Positions 8,285 through 17,804 of a stretch of DNA of 64,000 bases are shown in pieces (the first letter of the stretch is position 1; each line of letters opens with the position of its first letter). The notes beneath the pieces are model-generated. The model was not told where the DNA came from. It saw only the letters and a list, made by a program, of their open reading frames with translations, and ran no database searches. The stretch comes from CAKSHP01 sp045636325 (GTDB lineage Bacteria > Bacillota > Clostridia > UBA1381 > UMGS1253): positions 86,723 to 150,722 of the forward strand of contig JAZTXH010000008.1 in NCBI GenBank assembly GCA_045636325.1, read 5' to 3'. A program made the translations under genes and the position numbers.

Positions 8285-10696
8285 ATGAAATATAATTTTG
8301 ACGAAATAGAAAAAAAGTGGCAAAAAAAATGGTATGAAGAAGAAACATTTAAATGTTCTAATGACTTATCAAAGCCTAAGTTTTATGGCCTTGTAGAATT
8401 TCCGTATCCGTCAGGCCACGGACTTCATGTTGGTCATCCCAGAGGTTATACAGCTCTTGATATTATTTCAAGAAAAAGGCGTCTTCAAGGATATAATGTA
8501 TTATATCCTATGGGGTGGGATGCTTTTGGTTTGCCTACTGAAAACTTTGCGATGAAAAATCATATCCATCCTAAAAAGGTAACTGCAGACAATGTTGGCC
8601 ATTTTAAAGAGCAGCTTCAGAGGCTAGGCTTTTCTTTTGACTGGTCTAAAGAAATAAACACTACAGATTCTGACTATTATCATTGGACACAGTGGATTTT
8701 TTTGCAGCTTTTCAAAAAAGGTCTTGCATATAAGCAGGAAATGCCTATTAACTGGTGCACAAGCTGTAAAGTTGGTCTTTCTAATGAGGAAGTTGTTGAC
8801 GGCGTTTGTGAAAGATGTGGCAGTGAAGTTGTTCAGAGAAGAAAAAGCCAGTGGATGCTTAAAATTACTGAATACGCACAGCGTCTGATTGATGACCTTG
8901 ACGGGCTTGATTTTATTGAAAAGGTTAAAACACAGCAGAAAAACTGGATAGGCCGTTCTGAGGGGGCAGAGGTCAAATTTAAAGTTGATAACACCGATGA
9001 CGAGCTTATTGTATACACAACTCGTTGCGATACACTTTTTGGCGCAACATATGTGGTAATGTCACCTGAACACCCATATATTGACTCATGGAAGGATAAA
9101 ATTGAAAACTTCGATGAGGTTATGCAGTACAGAAAAGAAGCTGCAAAGAAAAGCGAATTCGAAAGAACAGAGCTTGCCAAGGATAAGACAGGTGTATGCA
9201 TTAAAGGTGTATGGGCAATAAATCCTGTAAATAATGAAAAATTACCTGTTTGGGTTTCAGATTATGTATTAATGACCTATGGTACAGGTGCTATTATGGC
9301 AGTTCCTGCTCACGACAGCCGTGACTGGGAATTTGCAAAAAAATTCGACCTTCCTATTATTGAAGTTGTTGCAGGCGGTAATGATGTTCAGGCAGAGGCT
9401 TATACTGATGTTTCAGAAGGTGTAATGGTTAACTCAGGTTTCCTTACGGGGCTTAGTGTTAAAGATGCTATTAAAACTATGATAGATTATCTTGAAGAAA
9501 AAGGCCTTGGCGAAAGAAAGGTTAACTTTAAGCTTCGTGACTGGGTATTTTCACGTCAGCGTTATTGGGGGGAACCTATTCCGCTTGTAAACTGTGAAAA
9601 GTGCGGTTGGGTTTCAATAGGGGAGGAAAATCTTCCTCTTACTTTACCTGATTTAGAAGACTTTGAGCCGGCAGATGACGGCGAATCTCCCTTGTCAAAA
9701 ATGACCGCCTGGGTCAATACAACTTGTCCGGCATGTGGAGGGAAAGCAGTTCGTGAAACTGACACAATGCCACAGTGGGCAGGCTCTTCATGGTATTTCT
9801 TAAGATATATTGACCCCAAATGCCCTGATGGTATTGCAAAGGAAGACCTTTTGAAATACTGGCTTCCCGTTGACTGGTACAACGGAGGAATGGAGCATAC
9901 TACACTTCATCTTTTGTACTCTCGTTTCTGGCACAAATTCCTTTATGACATTGATGCAGTGCCCACAAAAGAACCTTATCAGAAGAGAACATCTCATGGT
10001 ATGATTTTGGGTGCAAACAATGAAAAGATGTCCAAGTCAAGAGGTAATGTTGTAAATCCGGATGATGTTGTGGCACAGTTTGGTGCGGATACCTTCAGAA
10101 CATATGAAATGTTTATAGGTGCTTTTGACCAAGCAACACCTTGGTCAGAACAGGGTGTTAAGGGTTGCTTTAAGTTCCTTGAAAGAGTTTGGAACCTTCA
10201 GAACTTTGTAACAGATGAAGAAGATTATTCAAATGATATGGAAACCAATATGCATAAGGCAGTTAAAAAGGTAAGTGAAGATATTGAACGTATGAAGTTT
10301 AATACTGCTATTGCAACTTTGATGAGTCTTGTAAATGATTTTACAAAGAAAACATCCGTTACAAAAGGAGAAATTAAAACTTTCCTTCAGCTTTTGAATC
10401 CTACAGCGCCTCATATTACAGAAGAAATGTGGCAGAATTTAGGTTTTGAAGGAGATGTTGCATCTTCCGTATGGCCTGAGTTTGATGAAGCTAAAACAAT
10501 TGATAATGAAATTGAAATTGTTTTGCAGATTAACGGAAAGATTAAAGACAAGATGTTTATTCCTGCTGATTTTAATAAAGATGCTACTGAACAGGCGGCA
10601 TTACAGAGTGAAAAAATGAAAGCAGCTATTGAAGGTAAACAGATTGTAAAGAAAATTATTGTTCCGGGTAAGCTTGTAAATATTGTTGTAAAATAA
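8285..10696 (+). CDS. leuS: leucyl-tRNA synthetase
   Basis: 803 residues, normal for bacterial LeuRS. Class I signatures: HIGH-type YPSGHGLHVGHPRGYT (~41-56) and KMSKS in NNEKMSKSRGN (~580). The CP1 editing domain lies in the middle (YTTRCDTLFGATY; VPAHDSRDWEF with the editing Asp). Cysteine pairs CTSCKVG / CERCGSE and CEKCGW / CPACGG resemble zinc-binding insertions. There is only a 25-bp gap to rsfS, so no T-box leader can precede it. Confidence 0.97.
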   Translation: MKYNFDEIEKKWQKKWYEEETFKCSNDLSKPKFYGLVEFPYPSGHGLHVGHPRGYTALDIISRKRRLQGYNVLYPMGWDAFGLPTENFAMKNHIHPKKVTADNVGHFKEQLQRLGFSFDWSKEINTTDSDYYHWTQWIFLQLFKKGLAYKQEMPINWCTSCKVGLSNEEVVDGVCERCGSEVVQRRKSQWMLKITEYAQRLIDDLDGLDFIEKVKTQQKNWIGRSEGAEVKFKVDNTDDELIVYTTRCDTLFGATYVVMSPEHPYIDSWKDKIENFDEVMQYRKEAAKKSEFERTELAKDKTGVCIKGVWAINPVNNEKLPVWVSDYVLMTYGTGAIMAVPAHDSRDWEFAKKFDLPIIEVVAGGNDVQAEAYTDVSEGVMVNSGFLTGLSVKDAIKTMIDYLEEKGLGERKVNFKLRDWVFSRQRYWGEPIPLVNCEKCGWVSIGEENLPLTLPDLEDFEPADDGESPLSKMTAWVNTTCPACGGKAVRETDTMPQWAGSSWYFLRYIDPKCPDGIAKEDLLKYWLPVDWYNGGMEHTTLHLLYSRFWHKFLYDIDAVPTKEPYQKRTSHGMILGANNEKMSKSRGNVVNPDDVVAQFGADTFRTYEMFIGAFDQATPWSEQGVKGCFKFLERVWNLQNFVTDEEDYSNDMETNMHKAVKKVSEDIERMKFNTAIATLMSLVNDFTKKTSVTKGEIKTFLQLLNPTAPHITEEMWQNLGFEGDVASSVWPEFDEAKTIDNEIEIVLQINGKIKDKMFIPADFNKDATEQAALQSEKMKAAIEGKQIVKKIIVPGKLVNIVVK

Positions 10697-10701
10697 ATTT
10701 T

Positions 10702-10746
10702 AAAACTCTGTATTTTGCTTAGATTTGCAATATACGGAGTTTTTTT
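10702..10746 (+). terminator. rho-independent terminator after leuS
   Basis: 15-bp near-perfect stem AACTCTGTATTTTGC / GCAATATACGGAGTT followed by T residues. Confidence 0.8.
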
Positions 10747-10758
10747 CTGCAAATATGC

Positions 10759-10787
10759 TTGCATATATAGTAAAAATGTGATAAAAT
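10759..10787 (+). promoter_or_regulatory. sigma-A type promoter for the NSS transporter
   Basis: TTGCAT (10759-10764), 17-bp spacer, TAAAAT (10782-10787), 35 bp before the ATG, which has a strong GGGGGGAG ribosome binding site. Confidence 0.55.
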
Positions 10788-10822
10788 ACTATTCGTAAAT
10801 TAAAAAAGGGGGGGAGAAAAAT

Positions 10823-12181
10823 ATGGAAAATAAAAAGAGAAGCAGTTTTACCGGTAAGCTGGGATTTGTTCTTGCGGCGGCAGGTTCAGCTGTTGGATTG
10901 GGAAATATATGGAGATTTCCGTACCTGGCGGCTAAATATGGTGGCGGGATTTTCCTTTTGGTGTATTTGATTTTAGCACTTACATTTGGTTTTGCGCTTA
11001 TGACAGCTGAAATTGCCTTAGGCAGAAAAACGGGGTTAAGCGCAATTGGAGCATTTAAAGCTCTTAATAAAAAATTTGCCTTTGTTGGTTGGCTTACTGC
11101 TATTGTTCCCGCGATTATTTTGCCGTATTATTCAGTTATCGGCGGATGGGTGACAAAGTATTTATTTGCCTATATTGTCGGTAGTGGTGGTGAAGCGGCA
11201 GGGGATGCATTTTTTAGTGGATTCATTTCACAAACATTTGAGCCGGCTGTATGGTTTTTTATATTTATAGGCGTTACAGCGCTTATAGTTCTTTTTGGTG
11301 TTGAGAAGGGTATCGAAAAGGTAAGCAAAATAATGATGCCGGTTTTGGTTGTGCTTTCTTTGGGTATTGCAATTTATTCAGTGTGTTTGCCGGGGGCATG
11401 GGAAGGCGTTTTATATTATATTACTCCTGATTTCAGTAAATTTTCTGCAACGACTGTTTTGGCTGCAATGGGACAGCTTTTTTACTCAATGTCGCTTGCG
11501 ATGGGCATTATGATTACATATGGCTCATATATGAAAAAAGATGTAAATCTTGAGTCATCTGTTACACAGATTGAACTTTTTGATACAGGTATTGCATTTC
11601 TTGCGGGACTTATGATTATTCCGGCGGTATTTGTTTTCTCAGGTGGTACACCTGAAGCATTGGGAAAAGGCCCCAGCTTAATGTTTATTACACTACCCAA
11701 AGTATTTAATACTATGGCAGGTGGAACAGTTGTTGGTATAGCATTTTTCTTGCTTGTATTGTTTGCGGCGCTTACATCATCAATTTCACTTATGGAAACT
11801 GTTGTTTCAATCATCAGTGACAAATTTAGAGTTGGAAGAAAGTTGTCGTGTTTGATTGTATTTCTGTTTTCTGTTGTTTTAGGTCTTTTGTCTTCGTTTG
11901 GATACGGAATATGGGAGAATGTTACAATTATAGGAATGCAGTTTTTGGATTTCTTTGATTTTATCAGTAACAGTGTTTTGATGCCGATTGTTGCTTTGTG
12001 TACTTGCATATTTGTAGGATATATTATAAAACCTCAGCCGATTATTGATGAGGTGGAGTTAAATAAAAAATTCTCAAGAAAAGGTGTCTTTTCATTTGTT
12101 ATTAAATATCTTGCACCTGTTTGTATTGTGCTGATTTTAATAACTTCTGTGCTTGAGGGTATGGGTAAGTTTACAATTTAA
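10823..12181 (+). CDS. neurotransmitter:sodium symporter (NSS/SNF) family transporter
   Basis: 452 residues, about 11-12 hydrophobic segments. The N-terminus carries the sodium-site signature GFVLAAAGSAVGLGNIWRFPYL on TM1, diagnostic for the LeuT/MhsT family. Bacterial members import amino acids such as tryptophan, tyrosine or leucine with Na+. The length is close to the 11-TM MhsT type. Monocistronic, with its own promoter and terminator. The substrate cannot be told from sequence. Confidence 0.93.
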   Translation: MENKKRSSFTGKLGFVLAAAGSAVGLGNIWRFPYLAAKYGGGIFLLVYLILALTFGFALMTAEIALGRKTGLSAIGAFKALNKKFAFVGWLTAIVPAIILPYYSVIGGWVTKYLFAYIVGSGGEAAGDAFFSGFISQTFEPAVWFFIFIGVTALIVLFGVEKGIEKVSKIMMPVLVVLSLGIAIYSVCLPGAWEGVLYYITPDFSKFSATTVLAAMGQLFYSMSLAMGIMITYGSYMKKDVNLESSVTQIELFDTGIAFLAGLMIIPAVFVFSGGTPEALGKGPSLMFITLPKVFNTMAGGTVVGIAFFLLVLFAALTSSISLMETVVSIISDKFRVGRKLSCLIVFLFSVVLGLLSSFGYGIWENVTIIGMQFLDFFDFISNSVLMPIVALCTCIFVGYIIKPQPIIDEVELNKKFSRKGVFSFVIKYLAPVCIVLILITSVLEGMGKFTI

Positions 12182-12185
12182 AATT

Positions 12186-12218
12186 AAAATCCTCATGCTT
12201 TAATGTGTGAGGATTTTT
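12186..12218 (+). terminator. rho-independent terminator
   Basis: 10-bp stem AAAATCCTCA / TGAGGATTTT with trailing T residues, directly after the NSS gene. Confidence 0.85.
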
Positions 12219-12246
12219 AATTAAGGTAATGAAAGGAATTCGAAAT

Positions 12247-13095
12247 ATGAACGAAATAAGTTTAAAGGCATATGCAAAATTAAATCTTTCGTTAGATGTT
12301 TGCGGCAGACTTGATAACGGATATCATGAAGTAGATATGCTTATGGTAACTTGTGACCTTTGCGATGAAATAATAATTAAAAAAGCAGATAGCATTGTTT
12401 TAAACTGTAATATAAAAACTCTTTCTTGCGGAGAGGATAATATTATGGTTAAAGCGGCAAGGTTGTTTTTTGATTATACAAAAATAAATGCCGGTTGTGA
12501 AATTAAACTTGAAAAAAGGATCCCTATTGCCGCCGGTATGGCAGGTGGAAGCACAGATGCGGCTGCCGTTTTAAAAGGATTAAATAAGTTGTATAATACA
12601 AAGCTTACTATAGACGAGCTTTGCGATTTGGGAGTTAAATTAGGGGCTGATGTGCCGTATTGTATACACAGTAAAACAATGCGTTCGCAAGGAATAGGAG
12701 AAAAACTGGAATATATTGGCGAGATTAAAAATGCATATGTGGTGCTTGTTAAAACTAAGCAAGGTCTTTCAACAGCAGAGATTTACAAGGCAGTTGATGA
12801 ACATCAAAATCTTGTAAAGCCTGATACAGAGCTTTTGATAAATTGTATAAAAGAAGGAAATATAAAAGGGCTTGCAAAGAATATGTGTAATGTTATGGAG
12901 CAAGTTAGCATAAAAAAGATTCCTGAAATTAGCAAAATTAAAGAGAGTTTGAAAGAGCTTGGTGCGATGGGCGTATTGATGAGTGGCAGTGGACCTACGG
13001 TGTTTGGCATTTTTGAAAGCAGGGAAAAAGCAGATTATGTAGCAGAAAATATAGATAACAATGATTATTTTGTTTATTCAGGAAAAATTTTATAA
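12247..13095 (+). CDS. ispE: 4-diphosphocytidyl-2-C-methyl-D-erythritol kinase
   Basis: 282 residues from ATG 12247 (MNEISLKAYAKLNLSLD), with AAAGGAA eight bases upstream; an earlier ATG at 12229 lacks a site. A GHMP kinase of the MEP isoprenoid pathway, phosphorylating CDP-ME. Signatures: AYAKLNLSLDV at the N-terminus, the glycine-rich ATP loop PIAAGMAGGSTDAAAVL (~95-112), GADVPYC, and GVLMSGSGPTVFGIF near the C-terminus. Its downstream side abuts a transposase scrap on the opposite strand. Confidence 0.96.
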   Translation: MNEISLKAYAKLNLSLDVCGRLDNGYHEVDMLMVTCDLCDEIIIKKADSIVLNCNIKTLSCGEDNIMVKAARLFFDYTKINAGCEIKLEKRIPIAAGMAGGSTDAAAVLKGLNKLYNTKLTIDELCDLGVKLGADVPYCIHSKTMRSQGIGEKLEYIGEIKNAYVVLVKTKQGLSTAEIYKAVDEHQNLVKPDTELLINCIKEGNIKGLAKNMCNVMEQVSIKKIPEISKIKESLKELGAMGVLMSGSGPTVFGIFESREKADYVAENIDNNDYFVYSGKIL

Positions 13096-13099
13096 AAAG

Positions 13100-13280
13100 A
13101 AATGGGCGGTGACAAAACAATTTTAAAAATTGGATTGTTCACAGCCTTTTTGGTTCTGCCTTTGTGTAAAAATGTACGATAAAGCTCATATAAATCCATG
13201 TTTTTAATTATTTCATCACATAATCCTACGCTAATTGGTAGTTGAATATTTCTTTTTGTTGTGGCATAATTTCCTTGGTT
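13100..13280 (-). pseudogene. fragment of a DDE transposase (IS1182-like N-terminal region)
   Basis: Reading the minus strand from 13280 gives an open stretch with IQLPISVGLCDEIIKNMD, ELYRTFLHKGRTKKAVN and NPIFKIVLSPPIS. This pattern resembles the N-terminal segment of IS1182-type transposases (ELY.TY...GR...P..MFKIVLYAYMN). There is no start codon, a stop lies just upstream in frame, and the rest of the transposase is missing. The remnant runs right up to the end of ispE. Family assignment is by eye. Confidence 0.5.
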
Positions 13281-13304
13281 TTATTTTTGGCAATTCAATT
13301 ATAT

Positions 13305-13340
13305 AAAAAAATGAGGATTTCTTTCAAATCGTCCTCATTT
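13305..13340 (-). terminator. terminator downstream of rpoD
   Basis: AAATGAGGA / TCCTCATTT stem with a T-run on the minus strand, 28 bp after the rpoD stop. Confidence 0.75.
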
Positions 13341-13367
13341 CTTATTCTTCAAGGATGTTATTTTGTA

Positions 13368-14453
13368 CTAATCCAAATAATCTTTTAATTTTTTGCTTCT
13401 GCTTGGATGACGCAACTTCCTTAATGCTTTTGCTTCAATCTGTCTTATACGTTCACGCGTAACATTAAAACGATGGCCTACTTCTTCAAGTGTTCTTGCT
13501 CTTCCGTCAACAAGACCAAATCTTAGTTTTAATACTTTTGCTTCTCTGGGAGTAAGAGTGCCTAAAACTTCTAAAAGTTGTTCCTTTAAAAGAACAGAGC
13601 TTGCCGATTCGGATGGGGCAGGGGCATCATTATCAGGAATGAAGTCGCCTAAATGGCTGTCCTCTTCTTCACCAATAGGAGTTTCTAGTGAAACAGGTTC
13701 TTGGGCTATTTTCATAATTTCTCTTACTTTATCAACGCTCATATTAAGCTCTTTTGAAATTTCTTCAGGAGAAGGTTCTCTTCCTAATTCTTGCAATAAC
13801 TGACGTGATACACGAATAAGTTTATTAATTGTTTCTACCATATGAACAGGAATTCTTATAGTTCTTGCCTGATCTGCTATCGCACGTGTAATAGCCTGTC
13901 TTATCCACCATGTTGCATAAGTGGAAAACTTATATCCTTTTGTATAGTCAAATTTTTCAACAGCTTTAATAAGACCAAGATTACCTTCTTGGATAAGGTC
14001 AAGGAAAAGCATACCGCGCCCCACATAACGTTTTGCTATACTAACAACCAGTCGAAGATTTGCTTCAGCCAAACGGCGTTTTGCAGCGGAGTCGCCATCT
14101 GCCATACGTCTTGCAAGCTCGATTTCTTCATCGGTATCGAGAAGCGCAACCTTACCAATTTCCTTTAGATACATTTTAACATGGTCATCAATATTTATGC
14201 CCTCTGGCATTGTTAGGTCATTTATATCTTCTCCGGAAAGCTCGATTTCTTCCAATTCTTTATCAATATCGCCTACGATTTCAACACCTGCTTTTTCAAG
14301 GGTTTCGTATACCTTATCAATTTGTTCAGGTGAAATTTCTATCTTTTCGAATGCATCCATAATTTCTTTGTGTGATAGCATACCTGCCTGCTTTCCGCGT
14401 TCTAAAAGTTCCTTTGCTATTGATTTTTTGCTGATTTCAGTTATTTCGCTCAT
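13368..14453 (-). CDS. rpoD: primary RNA polymerase sigma factor (sigma-70/SigA)
   Basis: 361 residues, the short form typical of Firmicutes. Regions seen: 1.2 (DDHVKMYLKEIGKVALL), 2.1-2.4 (RLAEANLRLVVSIAKRYVGRGMLFLDLIQEGN then FSTYATWWIRQAITRAI), 3, and 4.2 with the -35-binding helix VTRERIRQIEAKALRKLRHP. Start at 14453 overlaps the end of dnaG by 17 bp, so dnaG-rpoD is one translationally linked operon, the conserved macromolecular-synthesis order. Confidence 0.98.
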   Translation of the reverse strand: MSEITEISKKSIAKELLERGKQAGMLSHKEIMDAFEKIEISPEQIDKVYETLEKAGVEIVGDIDKELEEIELSGEDINDLTMPEGINIDDHVKMYLKEIGKVALLDTDEEIELARRMADGDSAAKRRLAEANLRLVVSIAKRYVGRGMLFLDLIQEGNLGLIKAVEKFDYTKGYKFSTYATWWIRQAITRAIADQARTIRIPVHMVETINKLIRVSRQLLQELGREPSPEEISKELNMSVDKVREIMKIAQEPVSLETPIGEEEDSHLGDFIPDNDAPAPSESASSVLLKEQLLEVLGTLTPREAKVLKLRFGLVDGRARTLEEVGHRFNVTRERIRQIEAKALRKLRHPSRSKKLKDYLD

Positions 14454-16296
14454 TAGGATGACTCTCCTTCCTGGTCTTTAGTGCTTTTTGTTCTAACAGA
14501 AACTTTGCCAAAATCTCAGGATTTTTTTCTGTTTTTAATTTGGCATTTATCTGCTCGAGTTTTATAGTACATATCAAATCTTCCACCGCAGCTGACTTGT
14601 CTTCATACTCTGAACGATCCATAATTATATTGCTTATATAATTTGTTTCCTCAGGAGAAAAATTAGAAAATAAAGTTACATTAGGTATTTCGCCTGATGC
14701 CCATGTTTTATAACATATTCCGGCTAGTTTTTTATGAACATCTATAGAATATGAATGCTCGCTTATTTCTTCGGATGACCGTTTAGCGGCTGATTTTGAA
14801 GAATAAACTAACGCTAATAACCGTTTCTCTGCGTTAATAAGCTTTCCTGTTACCCGTTGAGGGGGAGGAGAAGATACTTTTTTTTCGTTTTGATTAAAAA
14901 CGGAATCTGACGGATTTGTGTTCACATTCATACTGCGTGGTACATCAGGTTTATTAATAATAACCTTTCTGCCTTCGCGTCCGATTTCAAATCTGTTTTT
15001 TACAGTTGAAAGTCTTTCGATTTCCAAGAGTAAAGATTGTTTCTGGATTCCATAATCATCAGAAAGCTTTTGAGCATAAGCATCAATTTCTACCATGTTT
15101 CCTGTAGAAAGTAAAATTTTTGCAGCTTCGGTTATAAATATTATTTTTTCTTCTGTACTGTTATCTATATCATAATCTTTCTTTAAAAGATTAAGTCTAT
15201 ATTCAGTTGCACCTGGTGCACTTTTCAAAAGCTTTAAAAAGCCTGAATTGCCACCGCTTTTTTTGATAAATTCATCAGGATCCTTTGCATCTGTGAGGGT
15301 TAATATTTTAACTCTTACAGATGTGTTTGCAAAGATGTTTATTGCACGTAACGTAGCTTTGGTGCCGGCTTCATCTGTATCATAACAAATGACTACTTCA
15401 TTTGTATACCTGCTTATTAATTTTGCCTGCTGGTCTGTAAGAGCTGTGCCTAGCGAGGCAATTGCGTTGGTTATTCCTGACTGATGAAGGGCGATAACAT
15501 CCATATAACCTTCCGCTAGTATCAGACATTGCTTTGCATTGGATTTTGCAAAATTCAATGCAAATAAATTCTGACTTTTATTAAAGGCGGGAGTGTCAGG
15601 GGAGTTAAGATACTTGGGTTTTGAATCATCCAAAACTCTTCCGCCAAAGGCAATTACGTTGCCCCGCAGGTCAATAATCGGATACATAACCCTGTTTCGG
15701 AATTTATCAATATACTGATTATTTTTTATAATTGCAAGGCCAAAGTCAAGCAAATCGTTTTTTTCATAACCATATTTTGAAAGATATTTTATAAGTGCAT
15801 CTTTTGTATCAGGCGCATAGCCTAATCCGAAATGTACTATGGTTTGCATTGTAAATCCGCGGTTATTCATAAAATACTCAAGACCGGATTTTCCTGACTT
15901 GCTCACAAGATTATCATAAAAGAATTTCGCTGCAAGTTTATTTGCAGATAAATTCTGTTGACGTTTTTTATGTTCTTTATCAACATATGTGTTTTGAGAG
16001 CTTGCCTCTGGAAGTGGCATACCGGCACGGTCAGCAAGGAATTTTAAACTCTCTATAAAATCAAGGTTTTCCATTTGCATCACAAACTGAACTGCTGTTC
16101 CGCCAACACCGCAACCGAAACAATGATAAAGCTGCTTGTTTGCAGAAACATGAAAAGAAGGTGTTTTTTCATTGTGAAACGGACAAAGTCCCGTAAATCC
16201 ATTGCCATTTCTTTTAAGCTGTGTATAAGACGAAACAATGTCTACAATATCATTTGCCGAAATAACCTCTTGCACAATATCATCTGAATAGAACAA
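14437..16296 (-). CDS. dnaG: DNA primase
   Basis: 619 residues. N-terminal zinc-binding domain CPFHNEKTPSFHVS with HCFGCGVGG (~38-65), followed by the RNA polymerase domain with FGGRVLDDSKPKYLNSPDTP and the Toprim segments LAEGYMDVIALHQ and ICYDTDEAGTKATL. The C-terminal part, expected to bind the DnaB helicase, is divergent as usual. Synthesises RNA primers at the replication fork. Overlaps rpoD by 17 bp. Confidence 0.97.
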   Translation of the reverse strand: MFYSDDIVQEVISANDIVDIVSSYTQLKRNGNGFTGLCPFHNEKTPSFHVSANKQLYHCFGCGVGGTAVQFVMQMENLDFIESLKFLADRAGMPLPEASSQNTYVDKEHKKRQQNLSANKLAAKFFYDNLVSKSGKSGLEYFMNNRGFTMQTIVHFGLGYAPDTKDALIKYLSKYGYEKNDLLDFGLAIIKNNQYIDKFRNRVMYPIIDLRGNVIAFGGRVLDDSKPKYLNSPDTPAFNKSQNLFALNFAKSNAKQCLILAEGYMDVIALHQSGITNAIASLGTALTDQQAKLISRYTNEVVICYDTDEAGTKATLRAINIFANTSVRVKILTLTDAKDPDEFIKKSGGNSGFLKLLKSAPGATEYRLNLLKKDYDIDNSTEEKIIFITEAAKILLSTGNMVEIDAYAQKLSDDYGIQKQSLLLEIERLSTVKNRFEIGREGRKVIINKPDVPRSMNVNTNPSDSVFNQNEKKVSSPPPQRVTGKLINAEKRLLALVYSSKSAAKRSSEEISEHSYSIDVHKKLAGICYKTWASGEIPNVTLFSNFSPEETNYISNIIMDRSEYEDKSAAVEDLICTIKLEQINAKLKTEKNPEILAKFLLEQKALKTRKESHPNERNN

Positions 16297-16477
16297 GAAA
16301 CTTCGCTCCTTAAACTGAACATATAATAAAAATATCTATATATACATTATTCGACACAAATTGAAAAAATCCTTTTTAAAAAAAGTATTTTATACATTAT
16401 ATTGTGTAAAAAAATATTTTTTATGCAAAAAGCACCAAATATATTAACATATGACCGTTTGAATTATACATAAAACA

Positions 16478-17470
16478 CTACCAGTTTCTTGGTATAAAAA
16501 TCGAATTGTAAAGTGAGACAGCGTAAGGGTCACTCATACCAGATATGTAGTCACAAATTACTCTTTCGACAGAATAATTGTTTAAATATTTTTTATATTC
16601 CGCAGGAAGTTTATTTGTATTTTTTAAAAAGTATTCAAATAGAGAGGTAATCAGATGTATTCCTTTTTGTTCTTCAGTGCGCTTTTCTTCGCTGTTATAT
16701 ACATTTTCAAAAAGGAAATTTCGCAAGCCATACATCGCATTTTCTACTTCAGGTGACATACAGATATTATTTTTCTGAGCAGAACAATTAATAATATCAA
16801 AAATTAATGCGTTTATTCTGGTGCCGTGATGATTTCCAAGGATTTCTGTACATTCCTTGGGTAAATTAGATTCTTTTATTATCCCTCCGCGGATAGAATC
16901 GTCAATATCATGATTAATGTATGCAAATTTATCAGCAAATTTTAAAATTTTTCCTTCCAGTGTGCTTGGATAGCACTTGCCAGTGTGGTTTGCAATTCCA
17001 TCCCGAACTTCCCAAGTTAAATTAAGGCCGCTACCACCTTCGAGCACTTCAACGATTCTAAGGCTCTGCTGATAGTGAGAAAACCCCTCACTGCATAATG
17101 CATTTAAAGCTTCTTCGCCTTTATGTCCGAAAGGAGTATGACCTAAATCATGGCCAAGACTCATGGCTTCAGTTAAATCTTCATTAAGGCAAAGACTTCT
17201 TGCAATAGTTCTTGCAATCTGGCTGACTTCAAGAGTATGTGTTAGACGAGTTCTGTAATGGTCACCACGAGGAGCAATAAAAACCTGAGTTTTATGCTTC
17301 AAGCGCCTGAATGCTTTACAGTGAACAATCCTATCACGATCACGTTGAAATTCTGTTCTTAAAGGGCAAGGCTCAATAGGATAAACACGCCCTCTTGTTT
17401 CAGATGACAGAACAGCAAATTCCGAAAGTGTTTGTTTTTCTCGTTGCTCAAGCATTTCACGGATACTCAT
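16478..17470 (-). CDS. dgt: dGTP triphosphohydrolase-like HD protein
   Basis: 330 residues from ATG 17470 (MSIREMLEQREKQTLS), with GAGG eight bases upstream; the earlier ATG at 17554 adds a hydrophobic, non-conserved head. HD-domain residues: RRLKHKTQVF, RTRLTHTLEVSQIARTIAR, LGHDLGHTPFGHKGEEAL, and a later HD in FAYINHDIDD. The family hydrolyses dNTPs to nucleosides and triphosphate. It lies upstream of dnaG-rpoD, as in many Clostridia, separated by 181 bp of AT-rich DNA. Confidence 0.93.
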   Translation of the reverse strand: MSIREMLEQREKQTLSEFAVLSSETRGRVYPIEPCPLRTEFQRDRDRIVHCKAFRRLKHKTQVFIAPRGDHYRTRLTHTLEVSQIARTIARSLCLNEDLTEAMSLGHDLGHTPFGHKGEEALNALCSEGFSHYQQSLRIVEVLEGGSGLNLTWEVRDGIANHTGKCYPSTLEGKILKFADKFAYINHDIDDSIRGGIIKESNLPKECTEILGNHHGTRINALIFDIINCSAQKNNICMSPEVENAMYGLRNFLFENVYNSEEKRTEEQKGIHLITSLFEYFLKNTNKLPAEYKKYLNNYSVERVICDYISGMSDPYAVSLYNSIFIPRNW

Positions 17471-17574
17471 AAAATTAACCTCGTTTTTACAGTTTATTAT
17501 ATTGTATAGATACGCCAAAAAGGTGTAAAATCCTTTTATTTTAACAAAAAACATTTAAATAATAAAAAAAACGC

Positions 17575-17603
17575 TTGATTTTTCATATAGCGTATGGTAT
17601 AAT
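17575..17603 (+). promoter_or_regulatory. promoter of tRNA-Thr
   Basis: TTGATT (17575-17580), 17-bp spacer, consensus TATAAT (17598-17603), 25 bp before the mature tRNA 5' end. Confidence 0.8.
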
Positions 17604-17628
17604 AATTTCGTTTAAAAATCAAAAATTT

Positions 17629-17704
17629 GCTGGAATAACTCAGTCGGTAGAGTACCTCACTCGTAATGAGGAAGTCGTGGGTTCAAGTCCCATTTCCAGC
17701 TCCA
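17629..17704 (+). tRNA. tRNA-Thr (anticodon CGT)
   Basis: Cloverleaf can be drawn: acceptor GCTGGAA / TTCCAGC, D arm ACTC...GAGT, anticodon stem CCTCA / TGAGG with loop CTCGTAA (anticodon CGT, reads ACG), T arm GTGGG TTCAAGT CCCAT. The CCA end is encoded at 17702-17704. Confidence 0.97.
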
Positions 17705-17712
17705 CAAAGGAG

Positions 17713-17748
17713 ACCATCTAAAGGAGGCTTTAGTAATGGTTTTTTTTG
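17713..17748 (+). terminator. terminator of tRNA-Thr
   Basis: Stem ACCATCTAAAG / CTTTAG-TA-ATGGT with a GAGG loop and eight T residues, starting nine bases after the tRNA. Confidence 0.85.
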
Positions 17749-17804
17749 TTAATAACTATACAAGGAAGATTTCACTAAAATATAACAACCTTAATCATCC
17801 ATAA

